64,000 bases of DNA, taken from Bradyrhizobium yuanmingense (GTDB lineage Bacteria; Pseudomonadota; Alphaproteobacteria; Rhizobiales; Xanthobacteraceae). The position numbers and the translations under genes were made by a program. Positions within the stretch are counted from its first letter, which is position 1, and each line of letters opens with the position of its first letter. This document shows positions 40,025 to 48,470 of this stretch, piece by piece. The notes under the pieces are model-generated. The model did not search any database, was not told the origin of the DNA, and was given only the letters and a program-made list of their open reading frames with translations. The stretch lies in NCBI RefSeq assembly GCF_900094575.1, contig NZ_FMAE01000007.1, forward strand, positions 62,001 to 126,000, in the 5' to 3' direction.

Positions 40025-41815
40025 TCACGTTGCCTTCCGCGACGTGGCGAGAACGGGCCGTGCAAGGACGAGCCCTGCGACCACCAGCAGCACCTCCAGC
40101 GTCGAGACCACGGCCAGCACCGGATTGAGCCGGTAATTGATGTCGCCCCACAGCATGAGCGGGAGCGTCTTCAGCTCCGCGCTCGACAGGAACAGCGTCA
40201 GCACCAACTCGTCGAACGAGTGCAGGAAGGCGAAGAATGTCGCTGCAGCGAGGCCCGGCATGATGGCCGGCAGCGTCACCAGGCGGAACACCGTCAGGGA
40301 CGATGCGCCATGGACGGCAGCCGCCTGTTCGAGCCTTGTATCGACGCCTTGAAGCGATGCGGACAGGATCACCACGACGAGGGGAAGGCCGCCGATCGCA
40401 TGCGCCGCGGCAAGGCCGAAGACGGAGCCGACCAGGTCGAAACGCAGGAACAGGCTGTAGAGCGACAGGCCGAGCACGACCGGAGGCACGATGATCGGAC
40501 TTACGAGCAGCAGCATGATGGTGGACTTGCCGCGAATGCTGCTCCTGACGATGCCGAGGGCGGCCGACGCGCCCAGCACGATCGCGATTCCGGCCGACAT
40601 CGCCGCGACGACCAGGGATGTCCAGAACGCCCGCATCCAGTTCGAATCGGAGAAGAACTGCTCATACCAGCGAAATGAGAAGCCCGGCGGCGGGAAGGTC
40701 AGATAGCTTGCGCTGCTGAAGGAAATGATCATCACCACGATGATCGGCAGGATGAGAACGGTAATGACCAGTCCGCCCATGAGGCGAACCGTCCAGGTCC
40801 CGAAGCTCGCCGGCAGCCGCCCGAAAAGTCTCAGAAGCGGCCAGCCTATCAAGTCGGCAGCTGAGGCGCCGAAACTACGGCGGCCGTCATCGGCGGCGTA
40901 GCGGTTAGTCGTCGTCGGTGCGGCCTCGGTCAGCTTGCGGCCGCCCCAAATGAACTCGAAGCCGAGGAAGCGTCCGGCCACCGCGACCACCGCCAGCGTG
41001 ATCGTCAGCAGCACCACGCCCAAGGCCTGCAGGAATCCCTCCGATGTGACCGAGTCCGCCTGCTGCGTGATATGCATGGCAAACATCTGGTCGCCGGGTC
41101 CCCCGAGCAGCGTGGGCGTAATGAAGAACCCGATCGCTGCGACGAAGACCAGCAGGAAGCCGGCGCCCATCCCGGGTAGGGTCAGCGGCAGCAACACGCG
41201 CCAGAACGCCGCAATGGGCCCGGCGCCGCTGGCCAGCGCCGCGCGCGTCAGGCTTTGATCGAGGCGCGCCACGCTGGAATAGATCGTCAGCACCATCAGC
41301 GGCAGAAGCACCGCGGTCATGCCGAGAAGCACTGTGCCGCGATTGAAGAGGAGCTGCACCGGCTCGCTCAATATTCCGACCGAAACCAGCAGCTTGTTGA
41401 CCGGGCCGTTGCGGCCGAGCAGGACCATCCAGGCGTAGGTTCGGATCAGGATGGCGATGAAATAGGGCAGCACGATCGCGGTCGCGATCAGGGCCTGGGT
41501 CATGCCGCGGCTGCGGTGAATGAGCAGCGCCGTCGGATATCCGAAGAGCAGGCACAGTCCGGCGACGGTGACCGAGATCTGCATCGTGCGGACGAGCGAA
41601 TCCCAATAGAGCGGTATGGCGAATACCCGCTCGAAATAGGTCGACCACGACGGCCCGCTCACGCTGATGCGGATGAGATCGATCAGCGGGAGCAGATAGA
41701 TGAAGGCCAGAAACGCGAGCGCGGGCAGGAGCAGCAGCGCCGGATCCTTCAACCTCCTGACGAGAACGAGATCCGCAGGACGGCCTGCCTGGGCGCCGAT
41801 CGATGCCGCGGTCAT
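40025..41815 (-). CDS. Fused double ABC permease (PotB-PotC-like in one chain)
   Basis: A 596-aa membrane protein combining two permease domains that are usually separate. The first half (about 25-275) includes the first helix LLLLPALAFLAFIYLLPLID and an EAA-like loop AALASGAGPIAAFWRVLLPL. The second half (about 335-585) has VITVLILPIIVVMIISFSSA and a second EAA loop EQAAAVHGASSLTVFRLVTLP. A soluble linker (about 295-335) joins them. It overlaps the ATPase gene by 4 bp. FbpB/ThiP-type fusions are known for iron and thiamine systems, so the form has precedent. Confidence 0.92.
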   Translation of the reverse strand: MTAASIGAQAGRPADLVLVRRLKDPALLLLPALAFLAFIYLLPLIDLIRISVSGPSWSTYFERVFAIPLYWDSLVRTMQISVTVAGLCLLFGYPTALLIHRSRGMTQALIATAIVLPYFIAILIRTYAWMVLLGRNGPVNKLLVSVGILSEPVQLLFNRGTVLLGMTAVLLPLMVLTIYSSVARLDQSLTRAALASGAGPIAAFWRVLLPLTLPGMGAGFLLVFVAAIGFFITPTLLGGPGDQMFAMHITQQADSVTSEGFLQALGVVLLTITLAVVAVAGRFLGFEFIWGGRKLTEAAPTTTNRYAADDGRRSFGASAADLIGWPLLRLFGRLPASFGTWTVRLMGGLVITVLILPIIVVMIISFSSASYLTFPPPGFSFRWYEQFFSDSNWMRAFWTSLVVAAMSAGIAIVLGASAALGIVRSSIRGKSTIMLLLVSPIIVPPVVLGLSLYSLFLRFDLVGSVFGLAAAHAIGGLPLVVVILSASLQGVDTRLEQAAAVHGASSLTVFRLVTLPAIMPGLAAATFFAFLHSFDELVLTLFLSSAELKTLPLMLWGDINYRLNPVLAVVSTLEVLLVVAGLVLARPVLATSRKAT

Positions 41816-42966
41816 GCAAGCACCCAGCAGTCCGCGGCGCCCCAGCTCACGTGCAGACGATCGCCGACGGCCGGCAGCGGCCGGTCGGCCATGTCGGTGC
41901 AGCGGATCAGGAGCGGATCTCCGCCCTCCATTTGCGCCTCGATCCGCAAGATCTCGCCGAGGAAGATCGCAGACGTGACGCTGACGGGCGTGGAATTCGC
42001 AGCCGGCTCGTTCGACACGGCGATGCGTTCCGGACGCACGAGCACAGTTGCACGTCCGACGTCGATCGTGTCCCGGCTTTCGGCGCTGAACACGTATCCT
42101 GCACGGTTCTTCATCGTCAGTGTCGATCCGCGCTTCTGCAGGATCTCGGCCTCGATCAGATTGCTCTCGCCGACGAACGAGGCGACGAAGCGATCTGTCG
42201 GATGCCGGTAGATGTCCAGGGGGCGGCCGATCTGAACGATCTTGCCGGCGTTGAGTACCGCGATCCGGTCGCTCATCGTCAGGGCTTCGCCCTGGTCATG
42301 GGTGACGAACAGGATCGTGCTGCCGATGGTCTGGTGAAGGTCGCGGATCTCGATCTGGATCTGCTCGCGCAACCGCCGGTCGAGGGCGCTGAGGGGCTCG
42401 TCCATCAGCACGACCTTGGGCTTCCTGACGATGGCGCGGGCAATCGCGACGCGCTGCTGCTGTCCACCCGACATTTGCGAGGGAGACTTCGTCGCATGCT
42501 CCGTCAGCCGCATGATCTCCAGCGTTTCGGCGACGCGGCGCTCCGCGGTCGCCCGGTCAACCCCCGCCATCCGAAGCGGAAACGCGACGTTCTGGCTGAC
42601 CGTCATGTTCGGAAACAGCGCGTAGCTCTGGAACACCATGCCGAAGCCGCGCTTGTGCGTGGGTACGTTGTGGACCGGCTTGCCGTCGACGAGGATCTCG
42701 CCGCTGTCGAGGCTCTGGAATCCGGCGACAAGGTTGAGCAGCGTCGTCTTTCCGCTGCCGGATGGGCCAAGAAGCGTGATGAATTCGCCGGGCTCGATGT
42801 CGATGCTGATCCGGTCGACCGCATGAAAGTTGCCGTAAGCTTTCACCGCTTCGCGGACGGCAATGCTCGATCCGATCGCGTCGCGGTCCCGGAGGCGGCC
42901 GGTTGGCAATGTCCGAACGTTCGCATTGCCAGAGCGCATCACACGCTGAGCCGAAGGCTCGCCCAT
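41812..42966 (-). CDS. ABC transporter ATP-binding protein, PotA-like
   Basis: A 384-aa ATPase energising the fused permease. It has Walker A LLGPSGSGKTTLLNLVAG, a Q-loop MVFQSYALFPNMTV, signature MSGGQQQRVAIARAIV, Walker B VVLMDEPLSALDRRL and the switch His in FVTHDQGEAL, then a C-terminal TOBE domain (about 290-384). GGAGG lies six bases before the ATG at 42966; the open frame runs upstream through the promoter and is not coding there. It is the first gene of the leftward operon and has the GTTCTA-N5-TAGAAC operator in its 5' leader. Confidence 0.93.
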   Translation of the reverse strand: MGEPSAQRVMRSGNANVRTLPTGRLRDRDAIGSSIAVREAVKAYGNFHAVDRISIDIEPGEFITLLGPSGSGKTTLLNLVAGFQSLDSGEILVDGKPVHNVPTHKRGFGMVFQSYALFPNMTVSQNVAFPLRMAGVDRATAERRVAETLEIMRLTEHATKSPSQMSGGQQQRVAIARAIVRKPKVVLMDEPLSALDRRLREQIQIEIRDLHQTIGSTILFVTHDQGEALTMSDRIAVLNAGKIVQIGRPLDIYRHPTDRFVASFVGESNLIEAEILQKRGSTLTMKNRAGYVFSAESRDTIDVGRATVLVRPERIAVSNEPAANSTPVSVTSAIFLGEILRIEAQMEGGDPLLIRCTDMADRPLPAVGDRLHVSWGAADCWVLA

Positions 42967-42982
42967 TCTATCCTCCCAGTGT

Positions 42983-42999
42983 GTTCTATATTGTAGAAC
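42983..42999. promoter_or_regulatory. Operator palindrome GTTCTA-N5-TAGAAC, leftward copy
   Basis: Six-base arms with a five-base centre TATTG, 17 bp upstream of the leftward ATPase start. The same 17 bases occur in inverse orientation at 43176-43192. Identity extends to 27 bp (42983-43009 versus 43166-43192) with one mismatch. IclR binding is inferred from gene neighbourhood. Confidence 0.8.
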
Positions 43000-43011
43000 G
43001 CTATTCCAATT

Positions 43012-43040
43012 ATTGTTGGAGCAGCGCGTCGTCTTGTCAA
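43012..43040 (-). promoter_or_regulatory. Candidate promoter of the ABC operon
   Basis: On the reverse strand TTGACA (43040-43035) and AACAAT (43017-43012) are separated by 17 bases, a good sigma-70-type promoter. The transcription start would fall near 43005, so the operator at 42983-42999 lies just downstream, consistent with repression. Confidence 0.6.
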
Positions 43041-43132
43041 GTCGCGCCGCCTGATCGCGGCGCAAAAGTGCGCTGCTGCGGCCGGCTGCGCGCGAAAGTG
43101 CTGGAAATGAAGGCTCCGCCGGCGAAGCCAGA

Positions 43133-43162
43133 TTGACAGCATCGTCCAAATCCGCCTAACAT
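43133..43162 (+). promoter_or_regulatory. Candidate promoter of the CoA-transferase operon
   Basis: TTGACA (43133-43138) and TAACAT (43157-43162) are separated by 18 bases. The transcription start would be near 43169, with the second operator (43176-43192) immediately downstream. It mirrors the leftward promoter. Confidence 0.6.
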
Positions 43163-43175
43163 AATTTGGAATTGC

Positions 43176-43192
43176 GTTCTACAATATAGAAC
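43176..43192. promoter_or_regulatory. Operator palindrome GTTCTA-N5-TAGAAC, rightward copy
   Basis: The exact reverse complement of the 42983-42999 site, 15 bp upstream of the CoA-transferase start. The surrounding bases 43166-43192 match the leftward copy with a single mismatch in 27. An additional inverted repeat TCCAAAT-N12-ATTTGGA (43145-43170) overlaps the promoter. Confidence 0.8.
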
Positions 43193-43207
43193 AAAGCCGG
43201 GAGGGTG

Positions 43208-44017
43208 ATGGTGTTGAGCGAGCCTCGCGTCATGGCGAAGCACATCGAGCCGGGCATGCGAGTCGCACTGCCCGTCGATTACGCCGGCGTCTCCATGGCC
43301 ATGACGCGTCCAATGATCGAGCATGGCGCGGGCGATCTCGATCTGGTCTGCGTGCCAACCGGCGGATTGCAGCTCGACCAGCTTGTCGGCGCAGGTCTGG
43401 TCCGGACGGTGGAGACCAGTGCGGCCTCGCTGGGCGAAGCAGGTGGAGCGCCCCGGTTCAACGCGGCGGTCAAGGAAGGCGCGGTTCGACTGAAGGACGC
43501 GACCTGTCCTGCCATCCATGCGGGCCTGATGGCGGCGCAGAAGGGCAGCCCCTTCATGCCCCTTCGCGGGCTGATCGGAACGGATCTGCTGCGCCACCGC
43601 GACGATTGGCGTGTCGTCGACAATCCGCTGGCGGATGGAGGCGATCCGATCGTGCTGATTCCCGCCATCAAGCCCGACGTCACGATCTTCCATGTGCCGA
43701 TGGCTGATCGCTTCGGCAATGTCTGGATCGGGCGACGCCGCGAGCTTGCCGCAATGGCCTACGCTTCGCAGACAGTTCTCGTCACGGTAGAGCGCATCGT
43801 CGAGGAAAATCTGCTCGCCGACGAGATGAGCGCGGCCGGCGTGCTGCCGGCACTCTACGTCACGGCAGTCGCGCGCGCACCGAAGGGCGCATGGCCATAC
43901 GGTTTATGGGGCGAGTATCCCGCCGATAGCGCGGAGATCGCGCGTTATGCGAAGGCCGCGCGAACGGCCGACGGCTTCTCGGCCTATATGGCGCAGGCGC
44001 AGATGGAGCCCGCGTGA
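43208..44017 (+). CDS. CoA-transferase subunit A (glutaconate-CoA-transferase/IpdA-like)
   Basis: A 269-aa alpha subunit of a family I CoA-transferase. It shows EPGMRVALPVDYAGVSMAMT, DLDLVCVPTGGLQLDQLVGA, RFNAAVKEGAVRLKDATCPA and VPMADRFGNVWIGRRRE, the order expected of this family. It pairs with subunit B, whose ATG overlaps its stop by one base. Catalysis would move CoA from acyl-CoA to a carboxylic acid; IpdAB-type members instead hydrolyse a ring CoA thioester, so this is left open. GTG 43205, ATG 43208 and GTG 43211 are all possible starts after GGAGG at 43200-43204. Confidence 0.88.
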   Translation: MVLSEPRVMAKHIEPGMRVALPVDYAGVSMAMTRPMIEHGAGDLDLVCVPTGGLQLDQLVGAGLVRTVETSAASLGEAGGAPRFNAAVKEGAVRLKDATCPAIHAGLMAAQKGSPFMPLRGLIGTDLLRHRDDWRVVDNPLADGGDPIVLIPAIKPDVTIFHVPMADRFGNVWIGRRRELAAMAYASQTVLVTVERIVEENLLADEMSAAGVLPALYVTAVARAPKGAWPYGLWGEYPADSAEIARYAKAARTADGFSAYMAQAQMEPA

Positions 44018-44775
44018 TGTCGGACGTTCTCCCTCGCGAAGTGCTGATTTGCACGATCGCGCGGCTGCTCGATGGCGTCAGGCATGTTGCCGTAGGCGCC
44101 TCCTCTCCGATTCCTGCCGCCGGCGCGATGCTGCTGCGTGCAATGAAGGAGGCGCGTGGCGCCGTTGGTCCACGCATCTCCATCCTCGGTTCTGTCGAGC
44201 ATAATTTCTTCACCAACGGTTCGGCGGAGCTGTTCGATTGTGCAGGTCAGGGCCGGATCGACGCGTTCTTCCTCGGCGGCGGCCAGATCGACGGCCTTGG
44301 CAACGTGAACCTCGTCGGCACCGGTGACTATCCGCGCTCCAGCGTGCGCTGGCCCGGCTCGTTCGGGTCGGCCTATCTCTATTTCGTCGTGCCGCGGGTC
44401 ATCCTGTTCCGCGAGGAGCATACGCCGCGCGTCTTCGTCGAGAAGGTCGACTTCATCAGTGCCCCCGGCGTCAGTCCCGAGGGAGTCTTCCGGAGCGGCG
44501 GCCCCGTGGCTCTCTTGACCGGCAAGGGACTCTTTCGATTCGACAAGACGCGGCCGGGGTTCGAGCTGGAGAGTGTTCACCCCGGGCACGATCTTGCGGA
44601 GATCAAGCAAGCGACCGGCTTTCGATTCGAGCATGAAGCCGAGCCGCGGCAGACCGCGCTGCCCGATCGATCGACACTCGATCTGCTCCGCGGCCGCGTG
44701 TTCGACGAACTCGCCGAGACCTATCCCGAATTCGCCGCGCAGATGCGGCGCGAACTTGGAGCGGTGGACGCATGA
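44017..44775 (+). CDS. CoA-transferase subunit B
   Basis: A 252-aa beta subunit partnering the preceding gene (TGATG junction). Key stretches are LDGVRHVAVGASSPIPAAGA, ISILGSVEHNFFTNGSAELF (the glutamate in SVEHN lies near the region where family I enzymes carry the acyl-accepting Glu), DAFFLGGGQIDGLGNVNLVG and SAPGVSPEGVFRSGG. The C-terminus extends over ELESVHPGHDLAEIKQATGF. It overlaps the molybdopterin gene by 4 bp. Together with subunit A it should activate or release a carboxylate in the pathway. Confidence 0.88.
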   Translation: MSDVLPREVLICTIARLLDGVRHVAVGASSPIPAAGAMLLRAMKEARGAVGPRISILGSVEHNFFTNGSAELFDCAGQGRIDAFFLGGGQIDGLGNVNLVGTGDYPRSSVRWPGSFGSAYLYFVVPRVILFREEHTPRVFVEKVDFISAPGVSPEGVFRSGGPVALLTGKGLFRFDKTRPGFELESVHPGHDLAEIKQATGFRFEHEAEPRQTALPDRSTLDLLRGRVFDELAETYPEFAAQMRRELGAVDA

Positions 44776-47081
44776 GCAGGATCAAACGGATCCCGCATTG
44801 CAGCCATTGGGGTGCGTACACGATCCTCGTCGAGGATAATCGCATCGTGGGCATCGAGCCGTTCCAGCACGATCCGGCGCCGTCCCCGATCATCCATTCT
44901 ATTGCCGAATGGGCAAATCCCGAGCGGCGCGTGCTGCGGCCGATGGTCCGTTCCGGCTGGCTGGACAAGCGCGAAAAGAGCGATCGCCGCGGGCGTGGCC
45001 GAGAGAAGTTCGTTCCGGTCAGCTGGGACGAGGCGACGACGCTGGTTGCCGACGAAGTGCGCCGCGTCGCCGACGCGTTCGGGAACGCATCGATCTTTGC
45101 GGGCTCCTATGGTTGGACTAATTCGGGGCGCCTGCATCATGCCTCTTCGCTTCTGAAGCGCATGCTCAATCTGGTTGGCGGCTTCACCCGGCACGTCGAT
45201 ACCTATTCCATCGCGGCGGGTCCGGTGATCCTGCGCCACACGCTGGGCAACGACGACGCGTGTGGCGGCCGCGCCAATACGCTCGACACGATCGAGCAGC
45301 ACACCGAGACGCTGGTGGTGTTCGGCGCTCTGTCGCCACGAACCGCGCAAAACGAGGCCGGAGGAATTGGCAGCCACCGCCTCGAGACTTATCTCAGGAA
45401 AATCGTCGAGCGTGGCGTCAAGGTCATCCACGTCTCGCCGCTGAAGGACGATCTGCCGGACTGGGTCGATGCCGAATGGTGGCCGATCCGGCCGAACGCC
45501 GACACTGCGCTGATGCTCGGCCTCGCCGGCGAGATCGTGAAGGCCGGCCGGCACGACACGGATTTCCTTGCGCGCTGCACCAGCGGCGCGGATCGTCTTC
45601 TTCGCTATCTCGAAGGCAAGGCGGATGGCGGACGAAAGGACGCCTTGTGGGCCGCCGGCATCTGCGGGCTCGGTGCAGGCCAGATTGCCGAGCTCGCAAG
45701 GCGCCTGGTCGACACGCGGAGCATGTTGACGGTGAGCTGGAGTCTGCAGCGTGCCCATCACGGCGAACAGCCGTTCTGGGCGGCGCTCGGACTGGCCTCG
45801 ATAATCGGCCAGATCGGGCTGCCGGGCGGCGGTGTCGGTTACGGCTATGCTTCGCTGGGAGGTGTCGGGGCCCCGCTCAATCTCGGCAAGTCTCCAGCCA
45901 TTTCACAGCTGAAGAGGCCGATCGACAGCTTCATTCCGGTGGCGCGCATCAGCGACATGCTGCTCAATCCCGGTCGGCCATTCAGCTATGAAGGCGAGAT
46001 CCGCTCCTATCCGGATACGAGGCTGGTCTATTGGGCGGGCGGCAATCCCTACCACCATCATCAGGATCTTAACCGCTTGTCGGAAGCCTGGACGAGGCCC
46101 GAAACGATCATCGTGCAGGACCCGATGTTCACCGCGACAGCCCAACGGGCCGACATCGTGCTGCCGGCAACCACGTCGATCGAGCGTAACGATCTTGCCG
46201 GCAACAGGCGCTCCGACTTCATCCTGGCCATGAAGAAGGCCATCGAGCCGCTGGGCGAAGCCCGCTCCGACTTCGATATCTTCAACGCGATTGCAGGCAA
46301 GCTCGGTGTGGCCGAGCGCTTCAACGAAGGCCGCGACGAAATGGGTTGGGTCCGGCATCTCTACGAAGCCTGCCGCGACGACGCCTCGAAGCGCTTCGGC
46401 TTTGAGATGCCGGATTTCGACGCATTCTGGGAAGCCGGCTATGCCCACTGCCCGGTCAAGGCAGACCACACGTTCCTGGCCGACTTCCGCAACGAGCCCG
46501 AGGAACACCCGCTCAACACCGAAAGCGGAAAGATCGTGCTCGGCAGCGAGACGCTTGCCAGGCTCGACTATCCCGACTGCCGCTCGCATCCTGCCTGGAT
46601 CGAGCCCGCCGAATGGCTCGGCACTGCAGAAGCTGGCCAAATGCACCTCATCTCGCATCAGCCGGCTGGTCGTCTTCACAGCCAGCTTGAAACCGGCCCA
46701 TCGAGCCGCGTCATGAAACGCAATGGCCGTGAACAGGCCCGTCTTCATCCTGACGACGCGGCTGCTCTCGGCATCGTCGACGGCCAGACGATCCGCATCT
46801 GGAACGACCGCGGGGAATGCCTTGCGACTGCTGAGGTCAGCGACGAGGTCCGCCGGTGGGTGCTTGTGCTCCCGACCGGCGCCTGGTTCACACCGACCGG
46901 CAATAGCGGCCTCGAGGTCGCCGGCAATCCGAACGTGCTCACGCTCGACATCGGCACGTCTCAATTCGGCCAGGGCTGCTCGGCCCATACCTGCCTGGTG
47001 CGGGTCGAGCCCTACGCCGCCGATCGGCGCGATGCGTTCGAGGCCTATCAGGAAACGCTCGTCGCGCTTGCGGCAGTCTAA
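44772..47081 (+). CDS. Molybdopterin-dependent oxidoreductase, DMSO-reductase/biotin-sulfoxide-reductase type
   Basis: A 769-aa bis-MGD molybdoenzyme without an N-terminal FeS motif or signal peptide, so cytoplasmic and BisC-like. Signature segments: VPVSWDEATTLVADEVRRVA, IFAGSYGWTNSGRLHHASS, FGALSPRTAQNEAGGIGSHR, VYWAGGNPYHHHQDLNRLSE and a C-terminal cofactor domain ending SQFGQGCSAHTCLVRVE. In relatives the Mo ligand is Ser at YGWxSxG; here Asn occupies that place and Ser118 comes one residue later. It could reduce an S- or N-oxide or hydroxylate a pathway intermediate. It sits in an eight-gene operon after the CoA-transferase. Confidence 0.88.
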   Translation: MSRIKRIPHCSHWGAYTILVEDNRIVGIEPFQHDPAPSPIIHSIAEWANPERRVLRPMVRSGWLDKREKSDRRGRGREKFVPVSWDEATTLVADEVRRVADAFGNASIFAGSYGWTNSGRLHHASSLLKRMLNLVGGFTRHVDTYSIAAGPVILRHTLGNDDACGGRANTLDTIEQHTETLVVFGALSPRTAQNEAGGIGSHRLETYLRKIVERGVKVIHVSPLKDDLPDWVDAEWWPIRPNADTALMLGLAGEIVKAGRHDTDFLARCTSGADRLLRYLEGKADGGRKDALWAAGICGLGAGQIAELARRLVDTRSMLTVSWSLQRAHHGEQPFWAALGLASIIGQIGLPGGGVGYGYASLGGVGAPLNLGKSPAISQLKRPIDSFIPVARISDMLLNPGRPFSYEGEIRSYPDTRLVYWAGGNPYHHHQDLNRLSEAWTRPETIIVQDPMFTATAQRADIVLPATTSIERNDLAGNRRSDFILAMKKAIEPLGEARSDFDIFNAIAGKLGVAERFNEGRDEMGWVRHLYEACRDDASKRFGFEMPDFDAFWEAGYAHCPVKADHTFLADFRNEPEEHPLNTESGKIVLGSETLARLDYPDCRSHPAWIEPAEWLGTAEAGQMHLISHQPAGRLHSQLETGPSSRVMKRNGREQARLHPDDAAALGIVDGQTIRIWNDRGECLATAEVSDEVRRWVLVLPTGAWFTPTGNSGLEVAGNPNVLTLDIGTSQFGQGCSAHTCLVRVEPYAADRRDAFEAYQETLVALAAV

Positions 47082-47095
47082 CAGGAGCTTGGAAC

Positions 47096-47665
47096 ATGTC
47101 TGCAACCGCGATCAGCCGCTTTCCCGTTCCCGATATCGCGACGCTGCCGGAGGATATCCGCGCACGGATCGAGGCCGTTCAGGAGAAGTCTGGATTCGTC
47201 CCGAACGTCTTCCTGACACTCGCGCACCGTCCGGACGAGTTCCGGGCGTTCTTCGCCTATCACGACGCTCTCATGGACAAGCCCGGGCCGATCACCAAGG
47301 CCGAGCGCGAGATGATCGTCGTCGCGACCAGCAGCGCCAATCAATGCCAGTATTGCGTCGTGGCGCACGGCGCCATCCTGCGCGTGCGCGCGAAGAATCC
47401 GCTGATTGCTGACCAGGTCGCCGTCAACTACCGCAAGGCCGATATCACCGCGCGGCAAAGGGCGATGCTCGATTTCGCGATGAAAGTCTCGGTGCGCGCC
47501 TATGAGGTGGACGATTCCGACCTCGTGGATCTCAAGGGACATGGATTCACCGAGGAGGACGTCTGGGACATCGCAGCCATCGCTGCATTCTTCGGCATGT
47601 CGAACCGCCTCGCCAACGTCACCAGCATGCGTCCGAACGACGAGTTCTTCGCGATGGGACGCTAA
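47096..47665 (+). CDS. AhpD-like peroxidase-related protein (CMD family, CxxC)
   Basis: A 189-aa protein of the uncharacterised peroxidase-related branch of the CMD superfamily. It has the redox pair CQYC in SANQCQYCVVAHGAILRVRA (about residues 83-102) and the accompanying His. IEAVQEKSGFVPNVFLTLAH and ERMIVVATS-like strands support the family. It lies 14 bp after the Mo-enzyme gene, with AGGAG upstream. Such proteins act as thiol-dependent peroxidases or redox partners; here it may protect or re-reduce a partner enzyme. Confidence 0.88.
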   Translation: MSATAISRFPVPDIATLPEDIRARIEAVQEKSGFVPNVFLTLAHRPDEFRAFFAYHDALMDKPGPITKAEREMIVVATSSANQCQYCVVAHGAILRVRAKNPLIADQVAVNYRKADITARQRAMLDFAMKVSVRAYEVDDSDLVDLKGHGFTEEDVWDIAAIAAFFGMSNRLANVTSMRPNDEFFAMGR

Positions 47666-47686
47666 ACGCCGCGAACGAGAGCTGCA

Positions 47687-48451
47687 ATGGTATCGCTGGT
47701 CATCGACAGGCGCTTCCGGGGCCCACCCAACTCCGGCAACGGCGGTTATGTATGCGGATGTCTCGCAAGGCACGTCAGTGGAGACGCCGAAGTGACGTTG
47801 CGCGCCCCACCGCCGCTGGAGCGGTCGCTCGACGTGCTGACGGGGGCCGACGGCGGGATCGAGTTGCGCGAGAAAGACAAGCTGCTCGCGACGGTGCGTG
47901 CAACAGACATCGATGTGCCGGACGTTCCCAGGGTAAGCTACGAGGCGGCCGAAGAGGCGGCCGGCCGAACACCCTACGAAGAGCAGACCCATAACCTTCC
48001 GACTTGTTTTGTCTGTGGCCCCGCGCGTGGTCACGGCGATGGTCTTCGCATCTTCGCAGGCCCGCTGCAGGCGGGCGCTGTCCCGGGCAAGCCCGTCGTG
48101 TTCGCGGCCTCCTGGGTACCTCATCGGAGCCTGTCCGGTGCGGACGGCCATGTCGCGCCCGAATTCGTCTGGGCCGCTCTCGATTGCCCGACCGGCTATT
48201 GCAGCGTTGGCGCCCGTCACCTGGGATTGAAGGGCGACGAAACGGCGCTGCTCGGACGCATGGCCGCTCGGATCGAACGCCGGCCGCGTCCCGGAGATCG
48301 ATGTGCGGTGGTGGCGTGGCCGACCGGGCGGGAAGGCCGCAAGTTGTTTGCCGAGAGTGCTTTGCTCGATGCCGAGCAGGAGGTGCTGGCGACCGCGCGA
48401 GCCACCTGGCTGTTGGTCGACCGTCAGGTCCAGCTCGGAGCAAGTGCATGA
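47687..48451 (+). CDS. Hotdog-fold thioesterase-like protein
   Basis: A 254-aa protein with two weak hotdog halves. The first reads DRRFRGPPNSGNGGYVCGCL, the second TCFVCGPARGHGDGLRIFAG and VFAASWVPHRSL. A motif HVAPEFVWAALDCPTGYCSV resembles the long helix of PaaI-like acyl-CoA thioesterases. Its context beside a CoA-transferase supports hydrolysis or binding of a CoA ester. The pair C-VCGP occurs in several uncharacterised relatives. I cannot name the substrate, and family assignment is by pattern only. Confidence 0.7.
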   Translation: MVSLVIDRRFRGPPNSGNGGYVCGCLARHVSGDAEVTLRAPPPLERSLDVLTGADGGIELREKDKLLATVRATDIDVPDVPRVSYEAAEEAAGRTPYEEQTHNLPTCFVCGPARGHGDGLRIFAGPLQAGAVPGKPVVFAASWVPHRSLSGADGHVAPEFVWAALDCPTGYCSVGARHLGLKGDETALLGRMAARIERRPRPGDRCAVVAWPTGREGRKLFAESALLDAEQEVLATARATWLLVDRQVQLGASA

Positions 48452-48470
48452 ACCAGGGTGGAAGCAAGGT

